Shown here piece by piece: positions 1 to 9,200 of a DNA stretch of 64,000 nucleotides (positions are counted from its first letter, which is position 1; every line of letters begins with the position of its first letter). The position numbers and the translations under genes were made by a program. The stretch covers positions 248,001 through 312,000 of the forward strand of contig NC_054685.1 of assembly GCF_011074885.1 (NCBI RefSeq), read 5' to 3'. Source of the DNA: Brettanomyces bruxellensis (lineage: Eukaryota; Ascomycota; Pichiomycetes; Pichiales; Pichiaceae). Under the pieces are notes generated by a model. It saw nothing but the letters and a program-made list of their open reading frames with translations. It ran no database searches and had not been told where the DNA came from.

Positions 1-2
1 AT

Positions 3-395
3 AAATTTGTCACAAACGAATTCATTCCAGAAAAGTTCCAAGCTAAGCTCAAGTTTGAAGCCTCTCGAGTTAACATTAGCAATCGAAGGATACCGACTTC
101 TGAATTTAAGCAATATGGTCAGTTGAATGGCCGAAGCATGTTAAGACCAATTCAGAAAGGTTGCATCCCGGGGATTATTTATGCATTGAAGGTCCTCATT
201 TGTGATTGTAATGCTAATTCTTTTCTTTATGGTGAATCCCCAATAGTTATTATCGCGTACGACCCCATGATATCACGTGCAAACCTGGGTCTCTATGTGA
301 GACAAATTCCAGTGTGGGAGCCCGTGAATGAAGTGGCCATAGTAGACTGCTCGTTACGTGTTGAGAGATTGCTCCGGATAAACTTGGGTGCTTGA
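3..395 (+). CDS. C-terminal end of an unrecognised protein (5' partial)
   Basis: The frame is open from the first bases of the window to a TGA after Leu-Gly-Ala, giving about 130 C-terminal residues. There is no start codon in view, so the gene begins to the left of the window. The fragment is hydrophobic and compact, with a run of beta-like segments (GIIYALKVLIC, PIVIIAYDP) and a conserved-looking tail (VERLLRINLGA). I do not recognise the family, and no membrane segment or metal motif is visible. It is followed by about 290 bp before the next gene on the same strand. That it is coding is likely because the open frame runs through to the window edge with protein-like composition. Confidence 0.6.
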   Translation, partial: KFVTNEFIPEKFQAKLKFEASRVNISNRRIPTSEFKQYGQLNGRSMLRPIQKGCIPGIIYALKVLICDCNANSFLYGESPIVIIAYDPMISRANLGLYVRQIPVWEPVNEVAIVDCSLRVERLLRINLGA

Positions 396-681
396 TGTAT
401 ATTAACATAATAAAGAAGATTTCTGAAGCCGAACGAGATCGCTTGCGGGGAAAAAAAAATTCAGAAGTAAATAAATAAAATAGAAAAAATGTAACGGTAT
501 AATTATGGGGTCCGTATAATTTGTATTTCTTTTGTGCCTATTATAGAAATATACATTCAACGTTAAATTTTAGTGACTGCCTTCTCTAAATAGTTAACAC
601 AGTTGTTGTTGTTTTACAGGTTTTAGTTCGTTATTTTTGTTTTGAATGAAATAAGAAAGCAAGTGCGCTGATAGTGATTAA

Positions 682-1488
682 ATGTGTAGGCCAGACAAAA
701 TCTTGGACAATGCTTGGGATAGAGTGAGCTTAAATTCCCGAATGAAATTACCGGAAACCATTAATTTATTGGATCAAATTGAGGCAATATATGGCAGGCC
801 CATAATATCAAATGAATATCGCTCTTTTTGGATTGACACAGTGTTAAGCAACCCAGGACTATTTGTATCTAAAAGCGACTTTAAGGAACTTTTCAGAACC
901 CTCTTTGATATGAATTTCGAAGAAGCCTTCCAATCAACAGAAAGAAATCGGGATAATCTAACAAAACGTATGACTGATAGTATATTGGAAGAAACCACAA
1001 ATCTTAACAAGTTACGATATATGGATGATACTAAAAAAATTGATGAATACTCGAAAAGAATACATCTACTACGAGACGCGTTAGAGACTCGGGATTCTCA
1101 TGGGAAATCCAGATATCTCGACCACAGTACGGAATTTGCCATTAATCAAAAGCTTGTTAAATACTTAAGTGCACTAAACGCGATTTACAAGCATCATCTG
1201 CAAACACTCAGCGATCGTTCACCTTCGCAGTATGTGAATAAGCTATCTTCCGGAATTGCACAACAAGAAGACTTGTTGAAAACTTTAAGTGAGAAGTTCA
1301 GTGAACGTGAAATGACCCACAAGTTTGGCTGGATTCAAATTGGAAAAATGCACCTTAGATCGGTCTTACTTAAATTGATCATTTTTGTGACGGTGATCAT
1401 GATGACTTCATATGGATTAAGTCTTTTAGCGGAATCAGATGATGGGTATGCTTCGTACTATTACTATGATAATGAAAACCAAAGATAA
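682..1488 (+). CDS. Tail-anchored coiled-coil protein, possibly Mps2-like spindle-pole-body membrane protein
   Basis: The protein has 268 residues. A helical N-terminal region contains the segment LFVSKSDFKELFRTLF, residues about 90-215 are charged and coiled-coil-like, and a single hydrophobic segment lies near residues 225-248 before a short acidic, Tyr-rich tail (SYYYYDNENQR). This layout, together with the N-terminal pattern (Ala-Trp, then an acidic helix, then an aromatic segment), recalls S. cerevisiae Mps2, a nuclear-envelope protein that anchors the spindle pole body. Mps2 is longer (387 residues). The resemblance is from memory and weak. It could instead be another tail-anchored protein such as a SNARE regulator. 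The reading frame is convincing; the function is a guess. Confidence 0.65.
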   Translation: MCRPDKILDNAWDRVSLNSRMKLPETINLLDQIEAIYGRPIISNEYRSFWIDTVLSNPGLFVSKSDFKELFRTLFDMNFEEAFQSTERNRDNLTKRMTDSILEETTNLNKLRYMDDTKKIDEYSKRIHLLRDALETRDSHGKSRYLDHSTEFAINQKLVKYLSALNAIYKHHLQTLSDRSPSQYVNKLSSGIAQQEDLLKTLSEKFSEREMTHKFGWIQIGKMHLRSVLLKLIIFVTVIMMTSYGLSLLAESDDGYASYYYYDNENQR

Positions 1489-1532
1489 CCCGAAAAGACT
1501 TTCACTGTTCGCTATCAAATACTTAATTTAAA

Positions 1533-2132
1533 TCAACCTTCCCATGTTCTGGTGCATTCCAAACATTCTTCAGTAAATGTCTTTGTCCGTGCAAGTGATG
1601 ACCCTTGCGATGATTTTGAGTTTGCAGAGCCTTGTGTTGGTGGCAACGACCTGTTTGAGCAGCTTTCGCCACCGCCGCTAATCAAGCAACCGTTTGAGCT
1701 TTCACTTGGACGATCTAAGTGGCGCATTTTTAGACCTGGCTTAACAATGTCCCTGATTTTCTGCTTAACAACCTTGGAATCCGGAAAGCCTCCGTTCATC
1801 TTCCTATCCCAGAGAACAGTCCAGTTATCTGCTCTTCTTGGCTTAATTGCTATGGTGAAGGTGCCGGCCACAAGTGAAGGCTTTAGGAGAACAGAGTTTA
1901 TGGTTAATTTCGAGAAACCATCTCCTGCTTTCTCTGTGGCTTCCGGATCTTCTTTGCTTGCGAAAGTTTGAAGAATTTCCTGTTGGTACCATGCTGCCCG
2001 AAGCATCCATTTGCAACGAACACAATATGCAATTGACACTATCGGATAATCCAGCATTATGTTATCATTTTCCGGATTGCTTTTAGTTGAAGACTCCGAC
2101 TTTGGTCTTGGCGGATTGACTTGTTGTGACAT
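1533..2132 (-). CDS. Selenoprotein-W-like (Rdx family) CxxC protein
   Basis: Residues 31-105 form a small thioredoxin-like fold of the Rdx/SelW/SelT type: a beta strand (VSIAY), a CxxC pair at C37 and C40, then the helix WMLRAAWYQQEILQTF. Later come GTFTI and DRKMNGGFPDSKVVKQKIRD, the usual C-terminal half of this domain. In animals the second Cys is often selenocysteine; here both are ordinary Cys. Family members are thought to be redox proteins, with substrates mostly unknown. About 70 extra residues at the C terminus are Ser-rich and carry a possible CxxC-like pair (EECLECTR). S. cerevisiae has no close homologue that I know of. The gene converges on the Mps2-like gene, with only 44 bp between stop codons. 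Confidence 0.75.
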   Translation of the reverse strand: MSQQVNPPRPKSESSTKSNPENDNIMLDYPIVSIAYCVRCKWMLRAAWYQQEILQTFASKEDPEATEKAGDGFSKLTINSVLLKPSLVAGTFTIAIKPRRADNWTVLWDRKMNGGFPDSKVVKQKIRDIVKPGLKMRHLDRPSESSNGCLISGGGESCSNRSLPPTQGSANSKSSQGSSLARTKTFTEECLECTRTWEG

Positions 2133-2526
2133 CTGGTTTTTATCCTACTCTGTCTAATAAATAATCAAATTGCTAATTTATGATTGCTAGAAAGCATATA
2201 TCTATATATATAAGAATATATATATTTAGAGTCGATGTTTGCATGTAATATGTATGTGTCGTATTCGAAGAAACATGTTGTTCTTGGTTTCTCTTTTTCT
2301 CCCTCTTCCCGCCGCCGCCTTAAATTTTTCCCCCTCCCCGCCTGGAAAATAAATATTATGCGTGATCCGGACGGGTCACTCAAATATTCCTTGTGACAGT
2401 AATGCCAGAAAAAGCACCACGGCACCAGGAAATCGATCGCAGAGTGCTTTATTTGGACTCTTTTTTTTTTAACCGCTTCAACGCAGACTTGATCATGCTA
2501 GCGTACGTTCAATATCTTGCCCGCAT
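2133..2526. other. Intergenic: AT microsatellite and pyrimidine-rich tract
   Basis: This is the promoter side of the SelW-like gene and the downstream side of PTH4. It holds an alternating TA stretch at about 2195-2226 and a C/T-rich stretch at about 2296-2342 that includes short CCG repeats. No RNA gene is seen. Confidence 0.6.
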
Positions 2527-3102
2527 TTAAAGATCTCCCAATGATATCTTCTTTCTGAATTGTTTATTTTCCTGTCTGTGTTTTTTAGTGTGCAATCGTT
2601 TTTCATTCTCAACCTTTCGATATCGTGCCCAAGTTCTCTTTGTTGTCTCAGATTGCCTCTGTCTGGGTTCACCACATTGTCGAACAGCATGAACAAATTT
2701 ATCAAGACAATCCTGCAAATTCTTATCCCGATATCTTGTCAGCTGACTTTCTACTAGTATATCTCCGGAAATGGTGAAATATGGGAACCTCTTTTTGACC
2801 GGAGTATCTTTATTGATATAATTTTTCATAATTTCGTCAAAGGCATTCTCATTCATCCAACTTCCTCTTGATCTGTACCATGAGGAACTACTCATACTCA
2901 TTTGTGCCTTTGTATCTGTTTTGTTCACATGCTCTCCCCCTTTCCCGGAAGAGTGCGTATATGTGACTTTAAAATGTCTCAATAAGCTTTTGTCTGGTTT
3001 GAGATTCTGTAACCATTGTCTAACATTATTACTGTCACCTTGAGCTTTTGTTGACAATAGTCGGATTGAGAAAATGCCAACAAGATTGAGTTTAGTTTGC
3101 AT
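2527..3102 (-). CDS. PTH4: Mitochondrial peptidyl-tRNA hydrolase, class I release-factor fold (Pth4/ICT1 type)
   Basis: The signature GGEHVNKTDTKAQ is the GGQ-like loop of release-factor domain I, with the Gln replaced by Glu-His as in some Pth4 proteins. A very basic C-terminal tail follows (RKVENEKRLHTKKHRQENKQFRKK), typical of ICT1/Pth4 proteins that insert it in the mRNA channel of stalled mitoribosomes. The open frame extends to an ATG at 3216. I prefer the ATG at 3102, which gives 191 residues starting MQTKLNLVGIFSIRLLSTK, a good mitochondrial presequence, close to the 202 residues of S. cerevisiae YOL114C. The role is rescue or hydrolysis of peptidyl-tRNA on stalled mitochondrial ribosomes. 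Confidence 0.85.
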   Translation of the reverse strand: MQTKLNLVGIFSIRLLSTKAQGDSNNVRQWLQNLKPDKSLLRHFKVTYTHSSGKGGEHVNKTDTKAQMSMSSSSWYRSRGSWMNENAFDEIMKNYINKDTPVKKRFPYFTISGDILVESQLTRYRDKNLQDCLDKFVHAVRQCGEPRQRQSETTKRTWARYRKVENEKRLHTKKHRQENKQFRKKISLGDL

Positions 3103-3404
3103 ACTTCTTAATGGTGTGCCATTAAACTTGGTTGTGCTTATTAAATAATGACTGCGTTCAATACCATACATAAGCAATATAACACCGAATGATTGTGACG
3201 ACTCCCATATGTGCATCCGTGCATCCTAAGATCCGAGATAGCAAAAAACGTACCAGCTGATGTACGGAAAAACCCCTGCCAAGAACGATTTCTTTCTTTT
3301 TTTCGACCTCTCCTCTATTTTGATTTAATTGACTCAAGTAGCAATGTTTAGATTATAACCGGTAGGACAGAAAATTGTATATTGGGCTAAGATAAACGGG
3401 GAAT
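3103..3404. other. Divergent promoter region between PTH4 and the lipid phosphatase
   Basis: About 300 bp serve as upstream DNA for both divergent genes. A T-rich stretch lies near 3291-3305. No further element is recognised. Confidence 0.5.
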
Positions 3405-4307
3405 ATGCTCTCTTTTTCTCCTTTGGAAAATTGTGGTGAATACCTGAAGGCCTATATTCCAACATGGATTGTAACAGGTGCGATCTTTGCAATCAGTTTC
3501 ATCATGGAGTTGACTTGCGAACCGTTTAAGCGGCATTTCGTATTAAGTGACCCGTCAATAAGTTATCCATTTTCATATCATGAAAGATTTAATGACACAA
3601 ATTTGTGGCTTTCTGCCGTTATTGTTCCATATGTTGTAATGATTTGGATATCTTTGCTTAAGCATTTATTCGGAGGAGAACAAAACACCCCCAAATACGC
3701 ACACGTTATTCATATTACCACGCTTGCGTTCTTTCTAGCAATGGGCATCAATGGATTTGTGACGGAGTTTTTGAAACTACGAATTGGAAAATTGAGACCT
3801 GATTTTCTTGAGCGTTGTGGCCCAACCATAGATTCATCTGCGGCTTTAATTGGCAAAGTTTACAATGAAACCATCTGTTCCAAACCATTGGGCGAGATTT
3901 TATTTAAAGATGGTTTTAAATCGTGTCCTTCTGGTCATTCATCTTTTGCTTGGTGTGGCTTTAATTTCTTGAATCTTTGGATTTCCGGCCAATTGCATCT
4001 TCATTCGCCGCTGGATCAAGATATTGACCCTATTGCAAATCCTTCTCAAAATAGCAAGTACCATAGGTTTCATCTTCTTCAGTTAGTAAACCTCGTACCG
4101 ATTGGATGTGCTCTTCAAATCAGTCTAAGCAGATCGCAAGATTATAGGCATGATTTTATTGACATATCTTTGGGCAGTTTCATTGGTTTTGCTGTCTCTA
4201 CATTCATTTACTGTCAGTTTTTCCGGTCGATCTTTGGTTATCATTCCTCTGAAACAAAGTTTTCTGATTATCAAGTTATGAATTCTTACAATGATATTCC
4301 TCTTTAG
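3405..4307 (+). CDS. DPP1: PAP2-family lipid phosphatase (DPP1/LPP1 type)
   Basis: The protein has 300 residues, about six membrane segments and all three phosphatase signature motifs: K124-x6-R131-P132, the P175-S176-G177-H178 box, and S242-R243-x5-H249-x3-D253. The two histidines and the Arg are the expected catalytic residues. Such enzymes dephosphorylate diacylglycerol pyrophosphate, phosphatidate and related lipid phosphates at the vacuole or Golgi without Mg2+. RPDFLERC after the first motif is DPP1-like. S. cerevisiae has both DPP1 (289 residues) and LPP1 (274), and I cannot separate them with certainty. The frame starts at the first ATG, directly before a hydrophobic segment. Confidence 0.88.
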   Translation: MLSFSPLENCGEYLKAYIPTWIVTGAIFAISFIMELTCEPFKRHFVLSDPSISYPFSYHERFNDTNLWLSAVIVPYVVMIWISLLKHLFGGEQNTPKYAHVIHITTLAFFLAMGINGFVTEFLKLRIGKLRPDFLERCGPTIDSSAALIGKVYNETICSKPLGEILFKDGFKSCPSGHSSFAWCGFNFLNLWISGQLHLHSPLDQDIDPIANPSQNSKYHRFHLLQLVNLVPIGCALQISLSRSQDYRHDFIDISLGSFIGFAVSTFIYCQFFRSIFGYHSSETKFSDYQVMNSYNDIPL

Positions 4308-4882
4308 TGGTATAATATACTTTTGTGTGCTTTGTGTACATGAATGAAGTATATAGCCATAAATTTTGCTACACTTATAGACTTCCTTTCTGTGATTTCA
4401 AAGCCTGAGTATTAATGACGAACTAGTTTAGTATGCATCCGTACATCAAATAAGCTTTTGATTGTACCGGACTCTTTTTTTTTCTTCTTTTTCGAAGCGT
4501 TCATTAACGCGAAGTTCAGTCTCATTAAGGGCCGAAATCAAAAAAAAAAAAATAAAGTAAAAAACATTTGAACTTAATTGCCACAAAACTTCTGAAGTCA
4601 GTGTAAATACTTCTAAAGTAGGTCTACCGTTTCTCCTGTGAAACAACAGCCAAGTTTAGATTTTTTAGGTAAGTTAATAAGATTCCACAATGTGATGATT
4701 ACGATGAAAGAAGAATCATTTTGTTATCACTTGCATGTTTGCTTTTGTCGTTTAAAGTTTAACATTGAATATTTACAATAGATGTTTTATAATGGTACAT
4801 AAAATTAACCGTTTAATACATATTACACTGCTTCAGCTTCTTGATATACTAACTATTTGTTTTCAAAAAGATTTAATCAATT
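4308..4882. other. Intergenic, SMT3 promoter region
   Basis: A poly(A) stretch near 4540-4562 is the only notable composition feature. No RNA gene or repeat is recognised. A minus-strand open frame at 4446-4646 looks like chance. Confidence 0.5.
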
Positions 4883-5158
4883 ATGTCTGAAGAACCAAAG
4901 TCAGAGCCAAAGGACAGTCACATCAACCTTAAGGTTACAGATGGAAGCTCAGAGGTCTTTTTTAAGATCAAAAGAACGACTCCTTTGAAGAGATTAATGG
5001 AAGCCTTTTGCAAGAGACAGGGCAAAAGTGTCGAAAGTTTGAGATTTTTATATGAAGGTCAGAGGTTGACACCAGATTCCACTCCAGAGAGCTTGGACAT
5101 GGAGGATGGTGACTTGATAGAGGCTCATAGAGAGCAAGTTGGAGGGGCTTTTTATTAG
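4883..5158 (+). CDS. SMT3: SUMO, ubiquitin-like modifier
   Basis: This complete 91-residue SUMO precursor has a charged flexible N terminus with SUMO-type Lys-Glu spacing, the beta-grasp core ([19 protein letters not shown], then [10 protein letters not shown], then [12 protein letters not shown]) and a di-glycine followed by Ala-Phe-Tyr. Processing by Ulp1 would remove the last three residues to expose Gly-Gly for conjugation to lysines. S. cerevisiae Smt3 ends Gly-Gly-Ala-Thr-Tyr, so the tail is conserved in kind. No intron is needed. This is one of the safest calls in the window. Confidence 0.98.
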   Translation: MSEEPKSEPKDSHINLKVTDGSSEVFFKIKRTTPLKRLMEAFCKRQGKSVESLRFLYEGQRLTPDSTPESLDMEDGDLIEAHREQVGGAFY

Positions 5159-6208
5159 GGAGATTCGGCCATTAAGGCAGCGTTCGCCTTTACATTAACT
5201 GAGGCGTTTCTCTCCGGTTTTGCTTTACCTTCTTAGTTTGAGATGGATACTATTAATCTTATTTCACGGATTTCTATTTCTGATCAATGGATAGTGGAGC
5301 TAACGCTGTCATTATACCCCGTTTTTAGTTGTGTATTATTTCCGTATTGCTAATGTGTTGAATACTTAGTCTTTATTTTTAGTGTGAAGTAATATGAAAA
5401 ACATAAATTTGGTTTCTTAATTGTAGCATAATACATCCTTACATTCATTTGGTTGGAGGGGTAATCGCCGAGTAAAAAAAGTTTTTTTTTAAATTTTCAG
5501 CGCTAGCTTTCCATACAAGCGAAAGCTGAATTCTGCAAGTAATTGATCCCAAAAAGGAATTGCATTCGCCAAAGGAGTGGGCGACGCGAACTTCGGATTG
5601 TGAAAAGGGATATAATTATCCAAAAACGCGCTTGAATATTCCACTACAATAAGAATGTTCGCGTCCTCAATAATTAGCCAGCCCCTTTAAAAAAATGTGT
5701 GTTTTCCTTTTACCTAAATTTGGCGTTTTTTCATCTGCATTTACAAGGCTGTTCCTTATTTTCCTGCCTGCATCAAGACAAAAAATTTGTTTCCCAACGC
5801 ATGTCCATGGATGGATGTGTTACTTTATTACTATGCCGCTTTTTTTTCTATTTCAACAAATCTTGACTAATAAGGCTTTCTTTTTCCTTATAAATCATTC
5901 TCATTTACAACTGTAGGCTTGTTCATAGGTTATATTTTTAGACCTGTTCATACTCTACAAGCAACAACTGGTCGACACGTCGTTTTTGAAGCTTTTTAAC
6001 CAACTCATACTTTTCATTCGCTTTTCATCTTCTTCGAACTTGCCTCTTTGTTTCCTTTCTTCATTCATTTAGATAACTCGTACAGTTCTTTCAACGGCAA
6101 AGAGAAAACGCTTGAGTTGCATTCAAATATCTTTCAATCATTCAAAGTTACGCCCTCTTTTATTTTCACTTTGGAATTACTTCGCAAATTTCTACGAATC
6201 GCCAAAAA
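5159..6208. other. Long HSL1 promoter/5' leader
   Basis: About 1.05 kb lies between SMT3 and HSL1. A 7-bp stem with a 9-nt loop sits at 5505-5527, and three ACGCG cores lie at 5584-5664. The last 300 bp before the kinase start are C/T-rich on the plus strand, like a long 5' leader. A 73-codon frame at 5695-5916 is low-complexity and probably not coding. Confidence 0.55.
5584..5664. promoter_or_regulatory. Cluster of MCB/SCB-like ACGCG elements
   Basis: ACGCGAA occurs at 5584-5590, ACGCG at 5626-5630, and the reverse complement TTCGCGT at 5658-5664. ACGCG cores are the recognition sequence of the yeast G1/S factors MBF and SBF, and HSL1 is a G1/S-transcribed gene in S. cerevisiae. The cluster lies 545-625 bp upstream of the kinase ATG. 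The sequence match is direct; the regulatory role is inferred. Confidence 0.45.
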
Positions 6209-9200
6209 ATGACATCTGTTCATTCAAGACAGGAATCATTTGCTTCCTCATATGTCTCCACAAACGCACTTAGGGGAACAAACACAAGAACTAGTGGCAT
6301 GCCACCAACCCCAAGAACCAGACATCTGGTGAAGATAGGCCCATGGAAACTAGGAACAACTTTGGGAAAGGGTGCAACAAGCCGTGTTTTCCTAGCAACA
6401 AACAGCCAGACAGGTGAGAAGGCTGCCGTTAAAGTCGTGTCCAAATCTACTCTTAATGCGGCAAGGAACTCGGAGCCTGCTTCTGATAGAGATTGCGACT
6501 CTGCTGGACTCAGCTACGGTATTGAACGTGAAATAATTATCATGAAGCTATTGAATCATCCAAATGTTCTTAGACTGTACGACGTCTGGGAAACAGAGAA
6601 GGCACTTTACTTGGTTCTTGAATATGTGGAAGGTGGTGAATTGTTTGACTTGCTTGTTGAAAGTGGTCCGCTTCCTGAAAGAACGGCTGTTGCCTTTTTC
6701 AGGCAAATTATTCTCGGAGCCTCATATTGTCACAGCTTGGGTATCTGCCATAGAGACCTGAAGCCAGAAAACTTACTTCTGGATCGTGATTATAACATCA
6801 AGATTGCCGATTTTGGAATGGCTGCTCTGGAGTCCAAAGATAGACTTTTGGAAACATCGTGTGGCTCACCTCATTATGCAGCTCCAGAAATTGTTTCTGG
6901 ACTTCGCTATCATGGCTCTGCATCTGATGTCTGGTCTTGCGGTGTTATCCTATTTGCACTTTTAACCGGTCGACTTCCATTTGACGACGAAAATATTAGA
7001 GACCTCTTGCTCAAGGTTCAAAGGGGTCACTACGAAATTGTCGAAGATCTTTCTACTGAAGCTCGTGATTTGATCTCCAAGATGCTTACAGTTGATCCAG
7101 AGAAGAGAATCAAGACTCGCGATATCTTATACCATCCTTTGCTATTGAAATATTTCGGAGGACCTGAAGATCTTGCCGATTACAACAGTCTTCCTGCCCC
7201 AGAGGCAGCATCCCAACCTGTGGCCAAGTCCGCTGATGGTATAGATAAGCACATCATTCGCAATTTGGTTACATTATGGCACGGAAGATCTAAAGATGAC
7301 ATTGTGAAAGCTCTTTTAAGTCCTGAGCAGAACTCGGAAAAGACATTCTACTCCCTTCTCCTGCGTTATCGTCATGATCATATTGACAGGGGCGGAAATT
7401 CACTCGTGAGAAGTAGTTCTATGATTTCCAAAATTACATCGAGTCCGGCTAGATCCGCAATGAGTAGTGGTGCAGGCAGTAGTCGGCATTCGAAAAGCCG
7501 GTCTAAGAGCTCGTTTGCAAATTCATTTACCGCTTCTTCTGCCCACAACAGACCAGTGTCTTTCCAAAACATTCATTCACACAGACCTGGGGCCTCTACT
7601 AGTGGATCTAGTAGAAGCACATCCAGCAATAGTTTAGTGAATAATTTGTCTAACCCATCCAGAAGAAATTCATTTATTAGATCTGCCTCGATTCCGCCAC
7701 TTCCCGAAGGAGCGACATATGACAAATACCTTCAGAAAGACACTTCCACCGATCCACAGGCAGCTGCCGACAATTCTTCTTTGAACAATTCTCAGAGGCA
7801 AAGTTTGTCGACATTGAAACGGAAGTCACTGACACTTTGCGAGAACGATAGTACTGTTACAGCCGATGCGAAATCTTCTATGGCTGCCGGTGAAGCAGGT
7901 ACGGTTGTCGATGTTGATGCAGCCGTTAAATCATCATACATGTTGGAAAGGTCAGTGTCGGGTTCTGCCAATAGATCCTTGGACACAACTCATAATGCTA
8001 TGAAAAAATCCAGGAATTCCATGGCTTTCAGCGATTCCAATATATTACAGAGTGGCTCGGAAACAAGTGTATCTGTCCAGAACACTACTGGAGATACATC
8101 CACCTCTGTTAATAATGAGAATGAGTCGGCACTAAAGAATTCAATAACGTCCAAAGTTCTTTCTGCATATGCACAATTGGCATCGGTTGAGGAAGGAAGT
8201 AAGAAGAAAGTGGAGGATTATGGTAAGCGCACATCAACCGACTTTGGCAAGCTCTGTGATGCATTGTTTGGAACTGAAAGCAAATCAAATACCGCAATTC
8301 CTACTTCTGATTCTATGGCCACCATTAATGCCATAGTGTTGAACAGTCCGCATGAACAGGATAAGAGAAGAAGCAGAAGAGCAAGCAGGAGAATGTCCAA
8401 GTTGAAGAGATTATCTACTACTTCCAAGAGGAGATCTGTGATCACCAAGCATAATTCTTCTCGCCGTCTAAGTATGTATCTTGAAAAGAGGGGTGGTAAA
8501 AGGTCCGAAAATTCAAAGAGAGCGTATTCGACACCTCTAGATAGGATCTCTCAGATTTTGCAGTCTGAAGATGTTCAAGGTAATAAACGTAGAGCAGCTT
8601 CTGACTTTGATGCTGAACATGTGCTAGGTAGAACGGCGATTTCTGCACCTCCTAAGCCTGTTTCACGGTTGGATCCGAGATATAACGCATATCACAGATA
8701 TGAGGTCACAGTGGAGAAGCTTGCGTTGGAAAAGAAGGAGGCTGCTTTGGAAGAAAAGAGGAGAAAGGAAGCTGAAAAAAAGAGAAAAGAGGAGGAGGAG
8801 CAAAAGGAGGCAGCACAGGCCAAAGCTAACGCTGATATTCAACAGGCTGACGAAAGTGGTGAGAGAAGTGAGGGTGATGATGATAGAACGGACGACGATG
8901 ATGAGCGTCATGATTTGAAATCTACTGTGGAGCGCAGAGAAAGCCTTAGGCGGAGTGTTGATGTTGATAAATCGTATGATAAGCCTGCTCGTCATTTTTC
9001 GTCTGCTAGAGGTTCGAGGATTCCAACAAGAATCAGTGATGTTGTTATTCCACAGGTTGCTCGTAAGTCAAAGGCATTTCCAAATGAAAATAGGTACAGC
9101 GTTCTTTCCATATATTCTGCTTTGAATTCCTCGAGTCGCCTCAGTCAGTACGTTAGGGAACTTGATGATGAAATGAGCAAATCCAAATCTGCAGCATTTA

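Noticed and set aside
2195..2226. TA-rich stretch as possible origin or centromere
   Set aside because: Simple alternating TA only; no ARS consensus with flanks or centromere element is recognised.
5695..5916. 73-codon plus-strand frame upstream of HSL1
   Set aside because: Phe/Leu-rich composition follows from T-rich leader DNA; no domain, and it lies in the promoter.
8663..8995. Leu/Phe-rich 110-codon minus-strand frame that looks like a membrane protein
   Set aside because: Antisense of the Lys/Glu-rich stretch of HSL1; Leu/Phe arises from AAG/GAG codons.
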